NCBI RefSeq assembly: GCF_016862635.1
Contig: NZ_BONI01000023.1
Location: forward strand, 44,644-108,643
Source: Catellatospora coxensis
GTDB taxonomy: Bacteria; Actinomycetota; Actinomycetes; Mycobacteriales; Micromonosporaceae
DNA: 64,000 bases
Reading direction: 5' to 3'
The position numbers and the translations under genes are program-made. Below the pieces are notes generated by a model. That model worked only from the letters and a program-made list of their open reading frames with translations. It did not search any database and was not told where the DNA came from. Below are positions 36,023-47,752 of the stretch, piece after piece. How positions within the stretch are numbered: position 1 is the stretch's first letter; each line of letters begins with the position of its first letter.

Positions 36023-37174
36023 GTGCCTGGCCACCGACCGACCCGCATCGACGCGCTCCTGGCCGCCGGCACGTTCGTCCTGGTCGCGGCCGCCGTGGCC
36101 ACGCATGGCGGAACAACCGCGCAGCTGGTCGGCGGCTACCTGGCCGCCGCCGGGTTCGGGGCGCTGCCGCTGCTGGCCCGCCGACACCCGGTGCCCGCCC
36201 TCGCCGCCACGGCGGCCGGGGTGGTCGCCTACTACATGCTCGACCTCGCACCCGTCGGCCTGGCCGCGCACACCGCCGCGGTGCTGTACGTCGCCGCCGA
36301 CGCCGGCCGGGTCCGGGCCGCCGCCGTCATGGCCGCCGCGCTGCTGGCCGCGTCGATCGGGGCGCGGCTGGCCGAGGGCGACGACCCGTCGATCGTGCTC
36401 GGCGTCGACCTCGGCTCGCAGGCCGCGCTGATGGCGGCGGTGCTCGCCCTCGGCGACGCGGTGCGCAGCAGGCGGGCGCTGCGCGCCGAGCTGGCCCGGC
36501 AGGCGGCGGCCGCCGCCGACGAGCGCCGCGCCGAGGCCGCCCGGCAGGTGGAGGCCGAGCGGCTGCGCATCGCCCGCGAGGTCCACGACACGCTCGGCCA
36601 CGCCGTGTCCGTGGTGACCCTGCAGTCGGCCGTGGCGCAGGAGGCGCTGGCCGACGACGCGAAGGACGACGCGCTCACGGCCCTGGCCGCGATCCGCGCC
36701 GCAGGCGGCAGCGCCATGTCCGAGCTGCGCGCCACCCTGGGCACGCTGCGCCGGGACACCGGACCCCGGCATCCCGACCCGGGCATCGGCGACCTGCCTG
36801 CCCTCGTCGACGGGGTGCGCGGCGGCGGCCTGCCGGTGGAGCTGCACGTCGAAGGGGACCTGCGGGCCCTGCCCGCGGTGGTCGGCACGACCGCCTACCG
36901 GGTGGTCCAGGAGGCGCTGACCAACGTGCTGCGCCACGCGCGGGCCGGGCGAGCCGAGGTCAGCGTCGCCGTCGGCCGTACGCTGCTGTCGGTGGACGTC
37001 ATCGACGACGGGCGCGGGCCGGACCCGCACAGCCGGCACGACGAGCACGGCTACGGCCTGCGCGGCATGGCCGAACGGGTCACGCTGCTCGGCGGCACGG
37101 TCGACGCCGGCCCGGCGGACACCGGCGGCTTCCGGGTCCACGCCGAGCTGCCGCTGCCGGGAGGCCCCCGATGA
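36023..37174 (+). CDS. NarL-family sensor histidine kinase
   Basis: A 383-aa kinase from GTG 36023. Five or six N-terminal hydrophobic helices (residues about 12-150) with little exposed loop form a membrane sensor of the DesK-like kind. A coiled segment ELARQAAAAADERRAEAARQ links to the HisKA_3 box ERLRIAREVHDTLGHAVS with phospho-acceptor His, and the ATP-binding domain has QEALTNVLRHA, VIDDGRGPD and YGLRGMAERV. The stop overlaps the regulator start (ATGA). Divergent from the DUF1772-like pair, a plausible target. Confidence 0.93.
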   Translation: MPGHRPTRIDALLAAGTFVLVAAAVATHGGTTAQLVGGYLAAAGFGALPLLARRHPVPALAATAAGVVAYYMLDLAPVGLAAHTAAVLYVAADAGRVRAAAVMAAALLAASIGARLAEGDDPSIVLGVDLGSQAALMAAVLALGDAVRSRRALRAELARQAAAAADERRAEAARQVEAERLRIAREVHDTLGHAVSVVTLQSAVAQEALADDAKDDALTALAAIRAAGGSAMSELRATLGTLRRDTGPRHPDPGIGDLPALVDGVRGGGLPVELHVEGDLRALPAVVGTTAYRVVQEALTNVLRHARAGRAEVSVAVGRTLLSVDVIDDGRGPDPHSRHDEHGYGLRGMAERVTLLGGTVDAGPADTGGFRVHAELPLPGGPR

Positions 37175-37833
37175 GCGAACTGCGGGTCGTGCTCGTCGAC
37201 GACCAGCACCTCATCCGCACCGGGCTGCGGGCCGTGCTGGAACGCGCGCCCGACATCACCGTCGTCGGCGAGGCGGGCGACGGCTTCGCGGCGGTGAACG
37301 TGGTGCGCGACCAGCACCCCGACGTGGTGCTCATGGACGTGCGGATGCCCGGCCTCGACGGGATCGAGGCCACCCGCCGCATCCTGGCCGACCCGCGCCT
37401 GTCCCGGGTGCACGTCGTCATGCTGACCACGTTCGACGACGACGAGTACCTGTTCGAGGCCATCCGGGCCGGGGCGGCCGGGTTCCTGCTCAAGGACACC
37501 ACGCCCGACGCGCTGCGGGAGGCGGTGCGCACCGTCGCCGGCGGGGACGCGCTGCTGTCGCCCGCGGTCACCCGCCGCGTGCTGGACGCCGCCGCTCGCA
37601 CGCCGGTCGAGGACGCGACACGCCTGGCCGGGCTCACCGAGCGGGAACGCGACGTGCTCGCGCAGGTCGGCACCGGCCGCACGAACGCCGAGATCGGCGC
37701 GGTGCTGCACCTGAGCCCCGACACCGCCCGCACCTACGTCAGCCGGCTGCTCACCAAGCTCGACGCCCGCGACCGGGCGCAGCTGGTCGTCATCGCGTAC
37801 GAGACCGGCCTGATCCGCCCCGGCACGCAGTAG
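37171..37833 (+). CDS. NarL/LuxR-type response regulator
   Basis: A 220-aa partner of the kinase just upstream. Receiver: DD at 10-11, phospho-acceptor Asp56 (VVLMDVRMP), TTFDDD and the conserved Lys in FLLKDTTP. Output: LTERERDVLAQVGTGRTNAE, a LuxR helix-turn-helix, with DTARTYVSRLLTKL as recognition helix. Start ATG 37171 shares bases with the kinase stop. Targets not known; converges on the cutC-like gene with 4 nt between stops. Confidence 0.94.
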   Translation: MSELRVVLVDDQHLIRTGLRAVLERAPDITVVGEAGDGFAAVNVVRDQHPDVVLMDVRMPGLDGIEATRRILADPRLSRVHVVMLTTFDDDEYLFEAIRAGAAGFLLKDTTPDALREAVRTVAGGDALLSPAVTRRVLDAAARTPVEDATRLAGLTERERDVLAQVGTGRTNAEIGAVLHLSPDTARTYVSRLLTKLDARDRAQLVVIAYETGLIRPGTQ

Positions 37834-37837
37834 CGGA

Positions 37838-38536
37838 TCAGGCGGAGCGGACGGCGGCCACGACCCGGCGCACCTCGTCGGCGTCGGTGGCCTCCCGGCC
37901 GTCGCGCCGCACGGGCGCGCGCAGGTGCAGCTCCCGGGCCCCGGTCGCGGCGAGCACCTGCCGGACGTTGTGCGAGCGGACGCCGCCCGCGGCGATGACG
38001 CGCAGCCGGTCACCGGCCCGCTCCCGCAGCGCGGCGATGCGCGCCGCCCCGTCGAGCGCGGTGGGGGCCGCCCCGGAGGTGAGGACCGCGTCCGCGCCGA
38101 GTTCGATGATCTCGTCGAGCGCCCTGAGCTGGTCGCCGACCTCGTCGAAGGCCTTGTGTACGGTCACCGGCAGCGGCCCTGCCGCCTCGATCAGGCGGCG
38201 CAGGACGGGCAGGTCGAGGCCGCCGTCGCCGGTCACGGCCCCGACGACCACGCCGAGCGGAAGCCCGTGCGGGTTGGGCAGGGCGCGCAGGGCGGCGATG
38301 TCGGCGAGCATGACCTGCTCCTCGACCTCGCTCACCCGGAAGTCGCCGCCGCGGGGCCGGACCATCACCCGCACCCCCGCGTGGCGCAGCGTGCGCAGCG
38401 CGACCTCGACCGCGCCCAGGCTGGGGGTGGTGCCGCCCTGGCCGAGGTCGGCGCACAGTTCCAGCCGGTCGGCTCCCGCCGCCTCCGCCACCAGCGCGGT
38501 CGGCACGTCGCTCACGCAGATCTCCACCGTGGTCAC
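37838..38536 (-). CDS. cutC: CutC family protein
   Basis: A 232-aa TIM-barrel protein of the CutC family. Typical sequences: VEICVSDVPTALVAEAAGADRLELCADL at the N-terminus is diagnostic (only part is quoted in short form: VEICV and RLELCADL), then MVRPRGGDF, VTVHKAFDEV and LTSGAAPTALDG. The family was linked to copper homeostasis, a role now doubted; relatives may be sugar-processing enzymes. GTG 38536 is chosen because the barrel's first strand begins there. It is divergent from the M81 peptidase gene and 86 nt apart. Confidence 0.88.
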   Translation of the reverse strand: MTTVEICVSDVPTALVAEAAGADRLELCADLGQGGTTPSLGAVEVALRTLRHAGVRVMVRPRGGDFRVSEVEEQVMLADIAALRALPNPHGLPLGVVVGAVTGDGGLDLPVLRRLIEAAGPLPVTVHKAFDEVGDQLRALDEIIELGADAVLTSGAAPTALDGAARIAALRERAGDRLRVIAAGGVRSHNVRQVLAATGARELHLRAPVRRDGREATDADEVRRVVAAVRSA

Positions 38537-38622
38537 GCGGAAGAACGTACCGCCGGTGCCGGAGGCGAGCCGGAGGTGCCCTTGTTCATTTCGACTGCTT
38601 TCAGCAGCTATGATCAAAAACC

Positions 38623-40086
38623 ATGCTCCACCCCCTGCGTATCGCCATCGGCGGCGTCCACATCGAGTCCAGCACGTTCTCACCGCACCTGAGCGGCGCA
38701 GACGACTTCGAGGTCACCCGCGGCGAGGCCCTGCTGGCGCGCTACGACTGGCTCGCGCTGCCGTGGGCCGCCGACGTCGAGTGGGTCCCGCTCGTGCACG
38801 CCCGAGCCCTGCCCGGCGGAGCCGTGGAGCCGGCGGCGTACGAGGCCTGGGCCGCCGAGATCGCCGAGCGGCTCGCCGCGGCGGGCTCGCTGGACGGCAT
38901 GCTGCTCGACTTCCACGGCGCGATGAGCGTCGTCGGCCGCGACGACGCCGAAGGCGATCTGATCACCACCATCCGCTCGGTGCTCGGACCGCGGCCGTAC
39001 GTGTCGGCGGCGATGGACCTGCACGGCAACGTGTCCCAGGTGCTGTTCGACGGATGCGACCTGCTCACCTGCTACCGGACCGCCCCGCACGTCGACGTGT
39101 GGGAGACCCGCGAGCGCGCCGCCCGCAACCTGGTCGAGGCGCTGCGCCGGGGGCAGCGGCCGCACAAGGCCCTGGTGCACGTGCCGATCCTGCTGCCGGG
39201 CGAGATGACCAGCACCCGCGAGGAGCCGGCCCGCGGCCTCTACGCGAGGATCCCGGAGATCGAGGCCCGCGACGGCGTCGTCGACGCGGCGATCTGGATC
39301 GGGTACGCCTGGGCCGACCAGGCGCGGTGCCAGGGCGCGGTCGTGGTCACCGGCGCCGACGCCACGGCGACCGCGGACGCGGCCCGCGAACTGGGTGAGC
39401 ACTTCTGGGCCGCCCGCGACGACTTCGCGTTCGTCGCCCCGACCGGCACCATGGACGAGTGCCTCGACACCGCGCTGGCCGCGGTCGCCGACCCGGCGCG
39501 GCGGCCGTTCTTCATCAGCGACTCCGGCGACAACCCGGGAGCGGGCGGCGCGGACGACGTCACCTTCGCGCTGGAGCGGATGCTGGCGCGGCCGGAGATC
39601 CGCGACGGGGCGCGGCGGGCCGTGTTCGCGTCGCTGGTGGACCCGCAGGCTGTCGCGCAGGTCGCGGAGCTGCCGCTCGGCTCGGCCGTGCGGGTGACTG
39701 CCGGCGGGCGCATCGACGCCCGCGAGCCGGGTCCGCTCCTGCTCGACGGGGTCCTGGAGGCGGTCGCGGACGATCCCGACGGCGGGCGGTGCGTCAGCGT
39801 GCGCGTCGGCGGGCTCAGCGTGTTCGTCACGTCGCGGCGGATGCAGTACCGGCTGCTGGAGTCGTACGCCCGGCTGGGGGTCGCGGTCGGGGCCGTGGAC
39901 GTGGTCGTGGTGAAGATCGGCTACCTGGAGCCGGAGCTGTTCGACGCGGCCGGCGACTGGCTGCTCGCGCTGACCCCGGGTGGCGTGGACCAGGATCTCG
40001 CCCGGCTGCCGTACCACCACGTCGTGCGGCCGATGTTCCCGCTGGACCGCGACTTCACCGCCGACCTCACCGTCGTGACCGGCTGA
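38623..40086 (+). CDS. M81 family (MlrC-like) metallopeptidase
   Basis: A 487-aa protein of the microcystinase C family. The N-terminal half contains GVHIESSTFSPH, LLDFHGAMSV, AAMDLHGNVS and CYRTAPHVDVWETRERA, which hold the predicted zinc ligands; the C-terminal half begins PFFISDSGDNPGAGGADDV. The family cuts linearised microcystin in sphingomonads; in actinomycetes the substrates are unknown peptides or amino-acid derivatives. ATG 38623 lies 9 nt after a TATGAT box at 38609-38614, so the mRNA is probably leaderless. No signal peptide. Confidence 0.9.
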   Translation: MLHPLRIAIGGVHIESSTFSPHLSGADDFEVTRGEALLARYDWLALPWAADVEWVPLVHARALPGGAVEPAAYEAWAAEIAERLAAAGSLDGMLLDFHGAMSVVGRDDAEGDLITTIRSVLGPRPYVSAAMDLHGNVSQVLFDGCDLLTCYRTAPHVDVWETRERAARNLVEALRRGQRPHKALVHVPILLPGEMTSTREEPARGLYARIPEIEARDGVVDAAIWIGYAWADQARCQGAVVVTGADATATADAARELGEHFWAARDDFAFVAPTGTMDECLDTALAAVADPARRPFFISDSGDNPGAGGADDVTFALERMLARPEIRDGARRAVFASLVDPQAVAQVAELPLGSAVRVTAGGRIDAREPGPLLLDGVLEAVADDPDGGRCVSVRVGGLSVFVTSRRMQYRLLESYARLGVAVGAVDVVVVKIGYLEPELFDAAGDWLLALTPGGVDQDLARLPYHHVVRPMFPLDRDFTADLTVVTG

Positions 40087-40102
40087 TCCGCCCGGAACCG
40101 CG

Positions 40103-40495
40103 TCACTGCTGCCGGTCGAGCACCGCCGCGACCAGGACCGACGGGGTGGCGAAAGCCTTCAGCTGATCCTCGGCCAGGTGGAACCGCTCCGCGACGAAAC
40201 CGGGTTCCTGCCAGGAGACGACCGACCCCGCACCGCCGTCGGACCGCACCAGGATCCGCAGCGGCAGGTCGATGGCCAGGTCCGGAACGGCGAGCATGAG
40301 CGGTGTTCCGGCTTTCGGGCTGCCCAGGATCACGACCTGGGTGTCCGGCATCTCCAGGCCGGCCTGTCGTGCGGCCTCGGCATGGTCGACGACGGCGAAC
40401 ACGGTCGCGCCGCGCGACTCGGCCTCCTGGCGGATGGCCGCGACGGTCTGGTCGACGCCGTCGGCACTACGGCGAGAAGTCAGGCCCGAAGTCAT
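40103..40495 (-). CDS. DUF302 domain protein
   Basis: A 130-aa protein. The sequence VAAIRQEAESRGATVFAVVDHAEAA, MPDTQVVILGSPKAGTPLM and APDLAIDLPLRILV-like text (here VPDLAIDLPLRILV) is the DUF302 fold, a small alpha/beta dimer with no assigned enzyme activity, often near redox or sulfur genes. Start ATG 40495 follows GGAGGAG. It is divergent from the MerR-peroxiredoxin frame and may share its promoter region and redox control. Confidence 0.85.
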   Translation of the reverse strand: MTSGLTSRRSADGVDQTVAAIRQEAESRGATVFAVVDHAEAARQAGLEMPDTQVVILGSPKAGTPLMLAVPDLAIDLPLRILVRSDGGAGSVVSWQEPGFVAERFHLAEDQLKAFATPSVLVAAVLDRQQ

Positions 40496-40555
40496 GCTGC
40501 TCCTCCGTTCAGCTGGGCTTTCCGCAGTCTACGTGTCCTATCGGTTCCGGTATGA

Positions 40556-42829
<2,274 letters not shown>

Positions 42830-42882
42830 CCCGCGGGTCGAGGTGCAGCCCGTGCCGACCCACGGCTCGTCCCGTGCCCGGC

Positions 42883-42921
42883 TACGGCCCGTCCCGACCG
42901 CTTCCCCGCGGACGGGCCGTA
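42883..42921. terminator. First of two hairpins between enolase and htpG
   Basis: A 12-bp stem TACGGCCCGTCC / GGACGGGCCGTA with a 15-nt loop, 54 nt after the enolase stop. Confidence 0.65.
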
Positions 42922-42930
42922 TCGGGCCGG

Positions 42931-42960
42931 GATGCGGGTGGCCTGGCGGCCACCCGCATC
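42931..42960. terminator. Second hairpin between enolase and htpG
   Basis: A perfect 13-bp stem GATGCGGGTGGCC / GGCCACCCGCATC with a TGGC loop, 9 nt beyond the htpG stop codon on the minus strand. Together with the first hairpin it insulates the convergent genes. Confidence 0.8.
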
Positions 42961-42968
42961 GTCCCACG

Positions 42969-44840
42969 TCAGAGCGTGCGCGAAAGCCGGTCGGCGAGGC
43001 GGCGGGTGAACCCGGCCGGGTCGTCGAGTTCGCCGCCCTCGGCGAGCACCGCCATCGCGTGCAGCAGCTCGGCGGTCTCGGCGAGCACGTCGTCGTCACC
43101 GCGCTCGTCGTGCGCGGCGCGCAGCTTCTCCACCAGGGGATGCTGCGGGTTCAGCTCCAGGATGCGCTTGGCCTTCGGCAGGTCCTGGCCCATCGCCCGG
43201 TAGAGCTTCTCCAGGGCCGGGGACGCGTCGAGCGCGTCCGACACCAGGCAGGCCGCCGAGGTGGTCAGGCGGGTGCTCAGCCGCACCTGCTTGACCTTCT
43301 CCGCCAGCCGGGCGCCCATCCAGGCCAGCAGCCCGGCGTACTCCTCGGCGGCCGGAGCCTGGTCGGACTCGGTCTTCAGGTCGACCTCGCCGCGGCTGGC
43401 CGAGGCGAACGCCTTGCCGTCGTAGTCGCCGACCATGTCGACCCACATCGCGTCGACCGGGTCGTCCAGCAGCAGCACCTCGACGCCGTTCGCCGTGAAC
43501 GCCTCCAGGTGCGGCGAGTTCTCCAGGGTCGCGCGCTGCTCGCCGACCAGGTAGAAGATCTCGGTCTGGTCGGGCTTCATCCGCTCGACGTACTCGCGCA
43601 GCGTGGCCGGCCGGGCCGGGTCACGGGTAGAGGCGAGCTGCACCAGGTCGAGGATCGCCGCCTGGTTGTCAGGGTCGTTGACCAGGCCCTCCTTGACGGC
43701 CTGGCCGAACTCGCGCCAGAAGCCGGTGTAGCGCTCGGGGTCCTTGGCGAGCATGTCCTTGAGCGTGCCGAGGACCTTCTTGACCAGGCGGCGGCGGATC
43801 GTCTGGATCTGCCGGTCCTGCTGGAGGATCTCGCGGGACACGTTGAGCGACAGATCGGCGGAGTCGACGACGCCCTTGACGAAGCGCAGGTACTCCGGCA
43901 GCAGCGCCTCGCAGTCGTCCATGATGAACACGCGCTTGATGTAGAGCTGCACGCCGCGGCGGGCACTGCGGGTGAAGAGGTCGTACGGGGCGTGCGCGGG
44001 CAGGAACAGCAGCGCGTCGAACTCCAGGGCGCCCTCGGCGCGCAGGTGGATCGTCTCGAGCGGGTCGGTCCAGTCGTGGCTGACGTGCCGGTAGAACTCG
44101 GTGTACTCCTCCGGTTTGATGTCGGCGGCGGCCCGCGACCACAGCGCCTTCATCGAGTTGAGCGTCTCGGCCGCATCCGCCTCCGGCTCGCGCATCCGGA
44201 TCGGCCAGGCGATGAAGTCGGAGTAGCGCTTGACGATCCGCCGCAGCACCGCCGGGTCGGCGTAGTCGTGCAGGTGGTCGTCCTCGTCGGCCGGCTTGAG
44301 GTGCAGCGTGACGGAGGTGCCCGCGGGGGCGTCGGCGACCGTGGAGATCTCGTACGTGTCGGCCCCGGCGGACTCCCAGCGGGTGCCCTCGGTCTCCCCC
44401 GCGCGGCGGGTCACCAGCACGACCCGGTCGGCGACCATGAAACCGGAGTAGAACCCGATGCCGAACTTGCCGATGAGCTCGGCGGTGCCGTCCTGCTTGG
44501 CCTGCTGCCAGCGGCTGACGAACTCGGCCGTCCCGGACCGGGCGATCGTGCCGATCAGCTCGACGACCTGGGCCCGGGTCATGCCGATGCCGTTGTCGCG
44601 CACCGTCAGGGTGCGCTGCTCGCGGTCGACGGCGAGTTCGACGTGCAGGTCGCTGGTGTCGGCGTCGAGCTCCTTGTCGACCAGTGACTCCAGGCGCAGC
44701 TTGTCCAGCGCGTCGGAGGCGTTGGAGACCAGCTCCCGCAGGAACACGTCCTTGTTCGAGTAGATGGAGTGGATCACCAGCTGGAGCAGCTGCTGAGCCT
44801 CCGCCTGGAACTCGAACGTCTCGACCTGACCCACCGACAT
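42969..44840 (-). CDS. htpG: Molecular chaperone HtpG (Hsp90)
   Basis: A 623-aa bacterial Hsp90. The N-terminal ATPase domain has the signature [26 protein letters not shown] and [13 protein letters not shown]; the middle domain includes [21 protein letters not shown] and [10 protein letters not shown]; the C-terminal domain, dimerising, ends in helical LSRTL without a MEEVD tail. Cytoplasmic ATP-dependent refolding of client proteins. Start ATG 44840 gives the standard N-terminus. A CIRCE-like inverted repeat 13 nt upstream points to HrcA repression, released by heat. No DnaK-system gene is adjacent. Confidence 0.96.
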
Positions 44841-44852
44841 CCCCTATCTGCG

Positions 44853-44879
44853 TTGGCACTCTCCCTGCTGGAGCGCCAA
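44853..44879 (-). promoter_or_regulatory. CIRCE-like HrcA operator upstream of htpG
   Basis: On the minus strand TTGGCGCTC, nine bases, then GAGTGCCAA. The CIRCE consensus is TTAGCACTC-N9-GAGTGCTAA, so 15 of 18 arm positions match with exact spacing. It is 13 nt upstream of the htpG start, the usual place. HrcA control of htpG is inferred. Confidence 0.75.
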
Positions 44880-44945
44880 CGAGATTTAGCATCAAGGCAG
44901 CGGGTGGGGCAACTCGGCGGGCCGCCGGACACGGGCGCTTCGCGG

Positions 44946-45176
44946 TCAGGTCCGCTGCCGTTCCCGGCCGGAGCGGGACGGTTTCACGGTGTCCTTGCGG
45001 CCGCCGCTCTGGAGGATGCTCTCCGCCACCCGGTTGTCGCCGATCGGATCGGTCATGGTGGCATGCGTGCCCGTTTCGGCGCGGCCGATCCGGTGCCGGC
45101 GGGCGCGGATGAGCAGGGCCCCCACCGCGGCCGCTCCGGTCGCTATACCGACTGCCAGTGCTCTTTTGCTCGCCAT
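44946..45176 (-). CDS. Small single-helix membrane protein
   Basis: Function not recognised. A 76-aa protein from ATG 45176, with GGAG 8 nt upstream. One N-terminal helix (LAVGIATGAAAVGALLI) is followed by a very basic segment (RARRHRIGRAE) and a polar tail with a Lys/Arg-rich end. Topology: short outside N-terminus, cytoplasmic basic tail. A much longer upstream frame on this strand is antisense to the next gene and is rejected. Confidence 0.55.
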   Translation of the reverse strand: MASKRALAVGIATGAAAVGALLIRARRHRIGRAETGTHATMTDPIGDNRVAESILQSGGRKDTVKPSRSGRERQRT

Positions 45177-45368
45177 CAGATCGTCTCCGATATCGCCGGT
45201 CGGATCCGAGCGGACGTCCCGTAGGCCGACCGTCCGGCGGCGCGCCGCCCTCGTCGTACGCGAGCCCGGTTCGCCATGACCGATTGTCCGGGATCGGGGC
45301 TGCCGACGATCGCCGAATCCGCGAAGGCGTGGCATCGGGGCGGCCCGACGCGGCCGATAATCGAAGCC

Positions 45369-46229
45369 ATGACCGCGACCTGCGCCTTCGACGGGAGTCC
45401 GCTCACGGCGGCGCCGCTGAACTCGCAGCTGGCCGGCGTGCTGGCCGGTCTGGTGTTCGCGGGGATGATCGTCTTGATCAGCGTGCAGCCCGAGCCGTCG
45501 CGGCTGCCGAGCGGAGTCGAACCGGGGCGGCGTACCGAGGCGCTGGTCCTGCTCGTCGGCTCCTTTCTCGCGCTGCTGATGGCCGCCTTCCTGTTCGGGG
45601 TCGCGTCGGGCGACACCTCGTGTGCTCGCGGGCGGACCGTGGTGCTCGCCGCCGGCGGCCTGCTGGGTCTCGGCGTGCTGAGCATGTTCGGCGGGCTGTG
45701 CTGGCTCATCGACCAGTACGACCATGAATCGCGGCGGGCCACCCGGGTCACCCTGTTCGCGACCTACTTCGTCGGCTTCATCGTGATCTTCTACCTGTCG
45801 GCCACGGTTCGCGGCTACGTCGACGACGTGGGAGCCGAACTCGCGCGGCGGCGACCGGACTGGCTGCCGACCGTCATCAACCACTACTACCTGCCCGTTC
45901 TCGAAGGCATCACGCTCCTGCTGCTCCTGCGGTCGCTGGCGGGCCAGTACGTCCGGCGGCCGCGCACGGAGACCTCGGAGATCACGGTGCTGGTGACCGC
46001 CTACGTCTACATCGCCGGAGTGATGATCGCCGGCGTGGTCGCCGTCCAGGCGACACAGCTCGACCCGGCCAGGCCGATCACGCCGGGCTACTTCACCTTC
46101 GCGACGCTGACCTCGATCGGCGCGCCGGCCCTCGCCCTCGTGATGCAGCTGCTGGCCCTTCCGACGGGACGCTCGGTATCGGTGGCGCCGCAGGGCGGCG
46201 ACGCCGGTCAGCCCCGGCCCGCCCGATGA
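45369..46229 (+). CDS. Integral membrane protein of unknown function
   Basis: Function not recognised. From ATG 45369 (MTATCAFDGSP) the protein is 286 aa with six or seven hydrophobic helices (LAGVLAGLVFAGMIVLIS, LVLLVGSFLALLMAAFLFG, LGLGVLSMFGGLCWL, FATYFVGFIVIFYLSA and others). A start at 45276 would add a soluble extension lacking coding character. No transport or enzyme motif. Monocistronic between small hypothetical genes. Confidence 0.65.
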   Translation: MTATCAFDGSPLTAAPLNSQLAGVLAGLVFAGMIVLISVQPEPSRLPSGVEPGRRTEALVLLVGSFLALLMAAFLFGVASGDTSCARGRTVVLAAGGLLGLGVLSMFGGLCWLIDQYDHESRRATRVTLFATYFVGFIVIFYLSATVRGYVDDVGAELARRRPDWLPTVINHYYLPVLEGITLLLLLRSLAGQYVRRPRTETSEITVLVTAYVYIAGVMIAGVVAVQATQLDPARPITPGYFTFATLTSIGAPALALVMQLLALPTGRSVSVAPQGGDAGQPRPAR

Positions 46230-46321
46230 TCCCCTTCGGCCGGTTCGCGCTTTCCGCTCCCGGGTGTCGCCGGGCCGCCTAGCCTTCGACATTGAGGGGC
46301 GTGCGACCTGGGAGGAACGCG

Positions 46322-46636
46322 ATGGGACAGCTGCGGAACCTGCAGATCGAGATCTTGGACCGGTCCGCCGTGGACGATCTCATCGGCAAGGTCAACGACA
46401 CCGCCTCGCAGCCCGGCAGCGCCGACCGGGCCCAGGACTGGCGAGCCGAGCACGGGCCGGTCGACACGACCGACGAGGCGCACTCGTTCGTCGTGGTCGG
46501 CTCCACCCTGATGTTCCTGCACCGATGCCCCGACGGCGTGATCCTGCCGTTCGCGGCATACCCCAACGGCACGCTCAAGGTCTACGCAGACCCCGACCAT
46601 GCCGGCGAAAGCTTCCAGCGCCACGACCAGGGCTGA
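46322..46636 (+). CDS. Hypothetical protein
   Basis: Function not recognised. A 104-aa soluble protein from ATG 46322, preceded by GGGAGGAACGCG. The sequence LRNLQIEILDRSAVDDLIGKV followed by SFVVVGSTLMFLHRCPDG and LPFAAYPNGTLKVYADP suggests a small alpha/beta fold. No signal peptide or membrane helix. It converges on the LacI regulator with 6 nt between stops. Confidence 0.55.
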   Translation: MGQLRNLQIEILDRSAVDDLIGKVNDTASQPGSADRAQDWRAEHGPVDTTDEAHSFVVVGSTLMFLHRCPDGVILPFAAYPNGTLKVYADPDHAGESFQRHDQG

Positions 46637-46642
46637 CGCGGC

Positions 46643-47650
46643 TCACCCAACCGTCGGACTCCCGGTGCTCTGGCGGACGACGAGTTCGGCCGGGAACAGC
46701 TCACGGTGGCCGGGCGGGACGTCGCCGGACAGCAGCAGCCGCACCGCGGCGGCGGCCATCTCCTCCACGGGCAGGCGCATCGTGGTCAGCGGCGGGTTCG
46801 CGCAGACCGCCGCGACACTGTCGTCGAACCCGATGACGTTGACGTCCTCGGGCACCCGCCGGCCACCGGCCGTCAACGCCTGCACCACGCCCGCGGCCAT
46901 GAGGTCGCAGGCCACGAACACCGCGTCGAGGTCCGGGTGCTGTTCCAGCAGCCGCTGCGCGGCGCGGTAGCCGCCCTCGCGGGTGAACGCGGCGTCCGCG
47001 CTCACCTCGGCCAGCCCCAACTGCTGGGCGGCGCGCAGGTGACCGATGCGCCGGTCGGCGGCGCAGGTGCTGATCAGCGGGCCGTGGATCGCGGCGATCC
47101 GGCGGCGGCCGAGGCGGTGCAGGTGCGTGACCGCCGCGTACGCCCCACCGATGTTGTCGGCGACCATCGCCGGGACCGTGGCCGCGGTCGGCACCAGCGA
47201 GACCACGCGGCGGCACCGGCGGTGGAACCGCGCCGCGAGAGTCGGGGTGATGTCGGACAGCACCGCGCCGAGCGTGACGTTGGCGGCGAGTTCGTCCAGC
47301 GCCCCGGCAGCCGACTCATGGGTCAGCGCGTGCACCCGCAGTTGCGCGCCCACGCCCTCCAGCAGCGGCATCATCCCGGCCAGGACCCGGCCGTAGTACG
47401 GATTCGAGCCCAGCCAGCCGCCGGGCAGGTCGCAGCTGACGGCGATCACGTCGACCACCCGCGGGCGGCCGGAGGCCAGGGCACGGGCCGCCTCATTGGG
47501 CCGGTAGCCGAGCCGGGCCACCGCCTCCTGCACCCGCACCCGCAACGGCCCGGACGCGCCGGGCGCATTGTTGATCACACGCGAGGCCGTGGCGCGGGAC
47601 ACGCCGGCCACCCTCGCGACGTCATCGATCGTCGGCTTGGACCTGCTCAT
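46643..47650 (-). CDS. LacI family transcriptional regulator
   Basis: A 335-aa LacI/GalR repressor. The DNA-binding domain PTIDDVARVAGVSRATASRVI with hinge helix PNEAARALASGRPRVV is standard, and the periplasmic-binding-protein-like core ends with NPPLTTMRLPVEEMAAAAVRLLL and GHRELFPAELVVRQST. The effector is probably a sugar, but no sugar transport or hydrolase gene adjoins, so its regulon lies elsewhere. A perfect GAGAGCGCTCTC dyad 52 bp upstream suggests autoregulation. Confidence 0.93.
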   Translation of the reverse strand: MSRSKPTIDDVARVAGVSRATASRVINNAPGASGPLRVRVQEAVARLGYRPNEAARALASGRPRVVDVIAVSCDLPGGWLGSNPYYGRVLAGMMPLLEGVGAQLRVHALTHESAAGALDELAANVTLGAVLSDITPTLAARFHRRCRRVVSLVPTAATVPAMVADNIGGAYAAVTHLHRLGRRRIAAIHGPLISTCAADRRIGHLRAAQQLGLAEVSADAAFTREGGYRAAQRLLEQHPDLDAVFVACDLMAAGVVQALTAGGRRVPEDVNVIGFDDSVAAVCANPPLTTMRLPVEEMAAAAVRLLLSGDVPPGHRELFPAELVVRQSTGSPTVG

Positions 47651-47701
47651 GTGGTACCTGCACCCTCCGCCGCGTCCTTGCGGTAATTCGACGATAAGGG
47701 C

Positions 47702-47713
47702 GAGAGCGCTCTC
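47702..47713. promoter_or_regulatory. LacI-type operator
   Basis: GAGAGCGCTCTC is a perfect 12-bp palindrome with the central CG step usual for LacI-family operators. It is 52 bp upstream of the LacI gene start and 40 bp upstream of the divergent gene at 47753, so both could be controlled. Confidence 0.65.
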
Positions 47714-47752
47714 ACGGGAAGCAGCTCACGCGCGATACGTAGACTCCCGACG

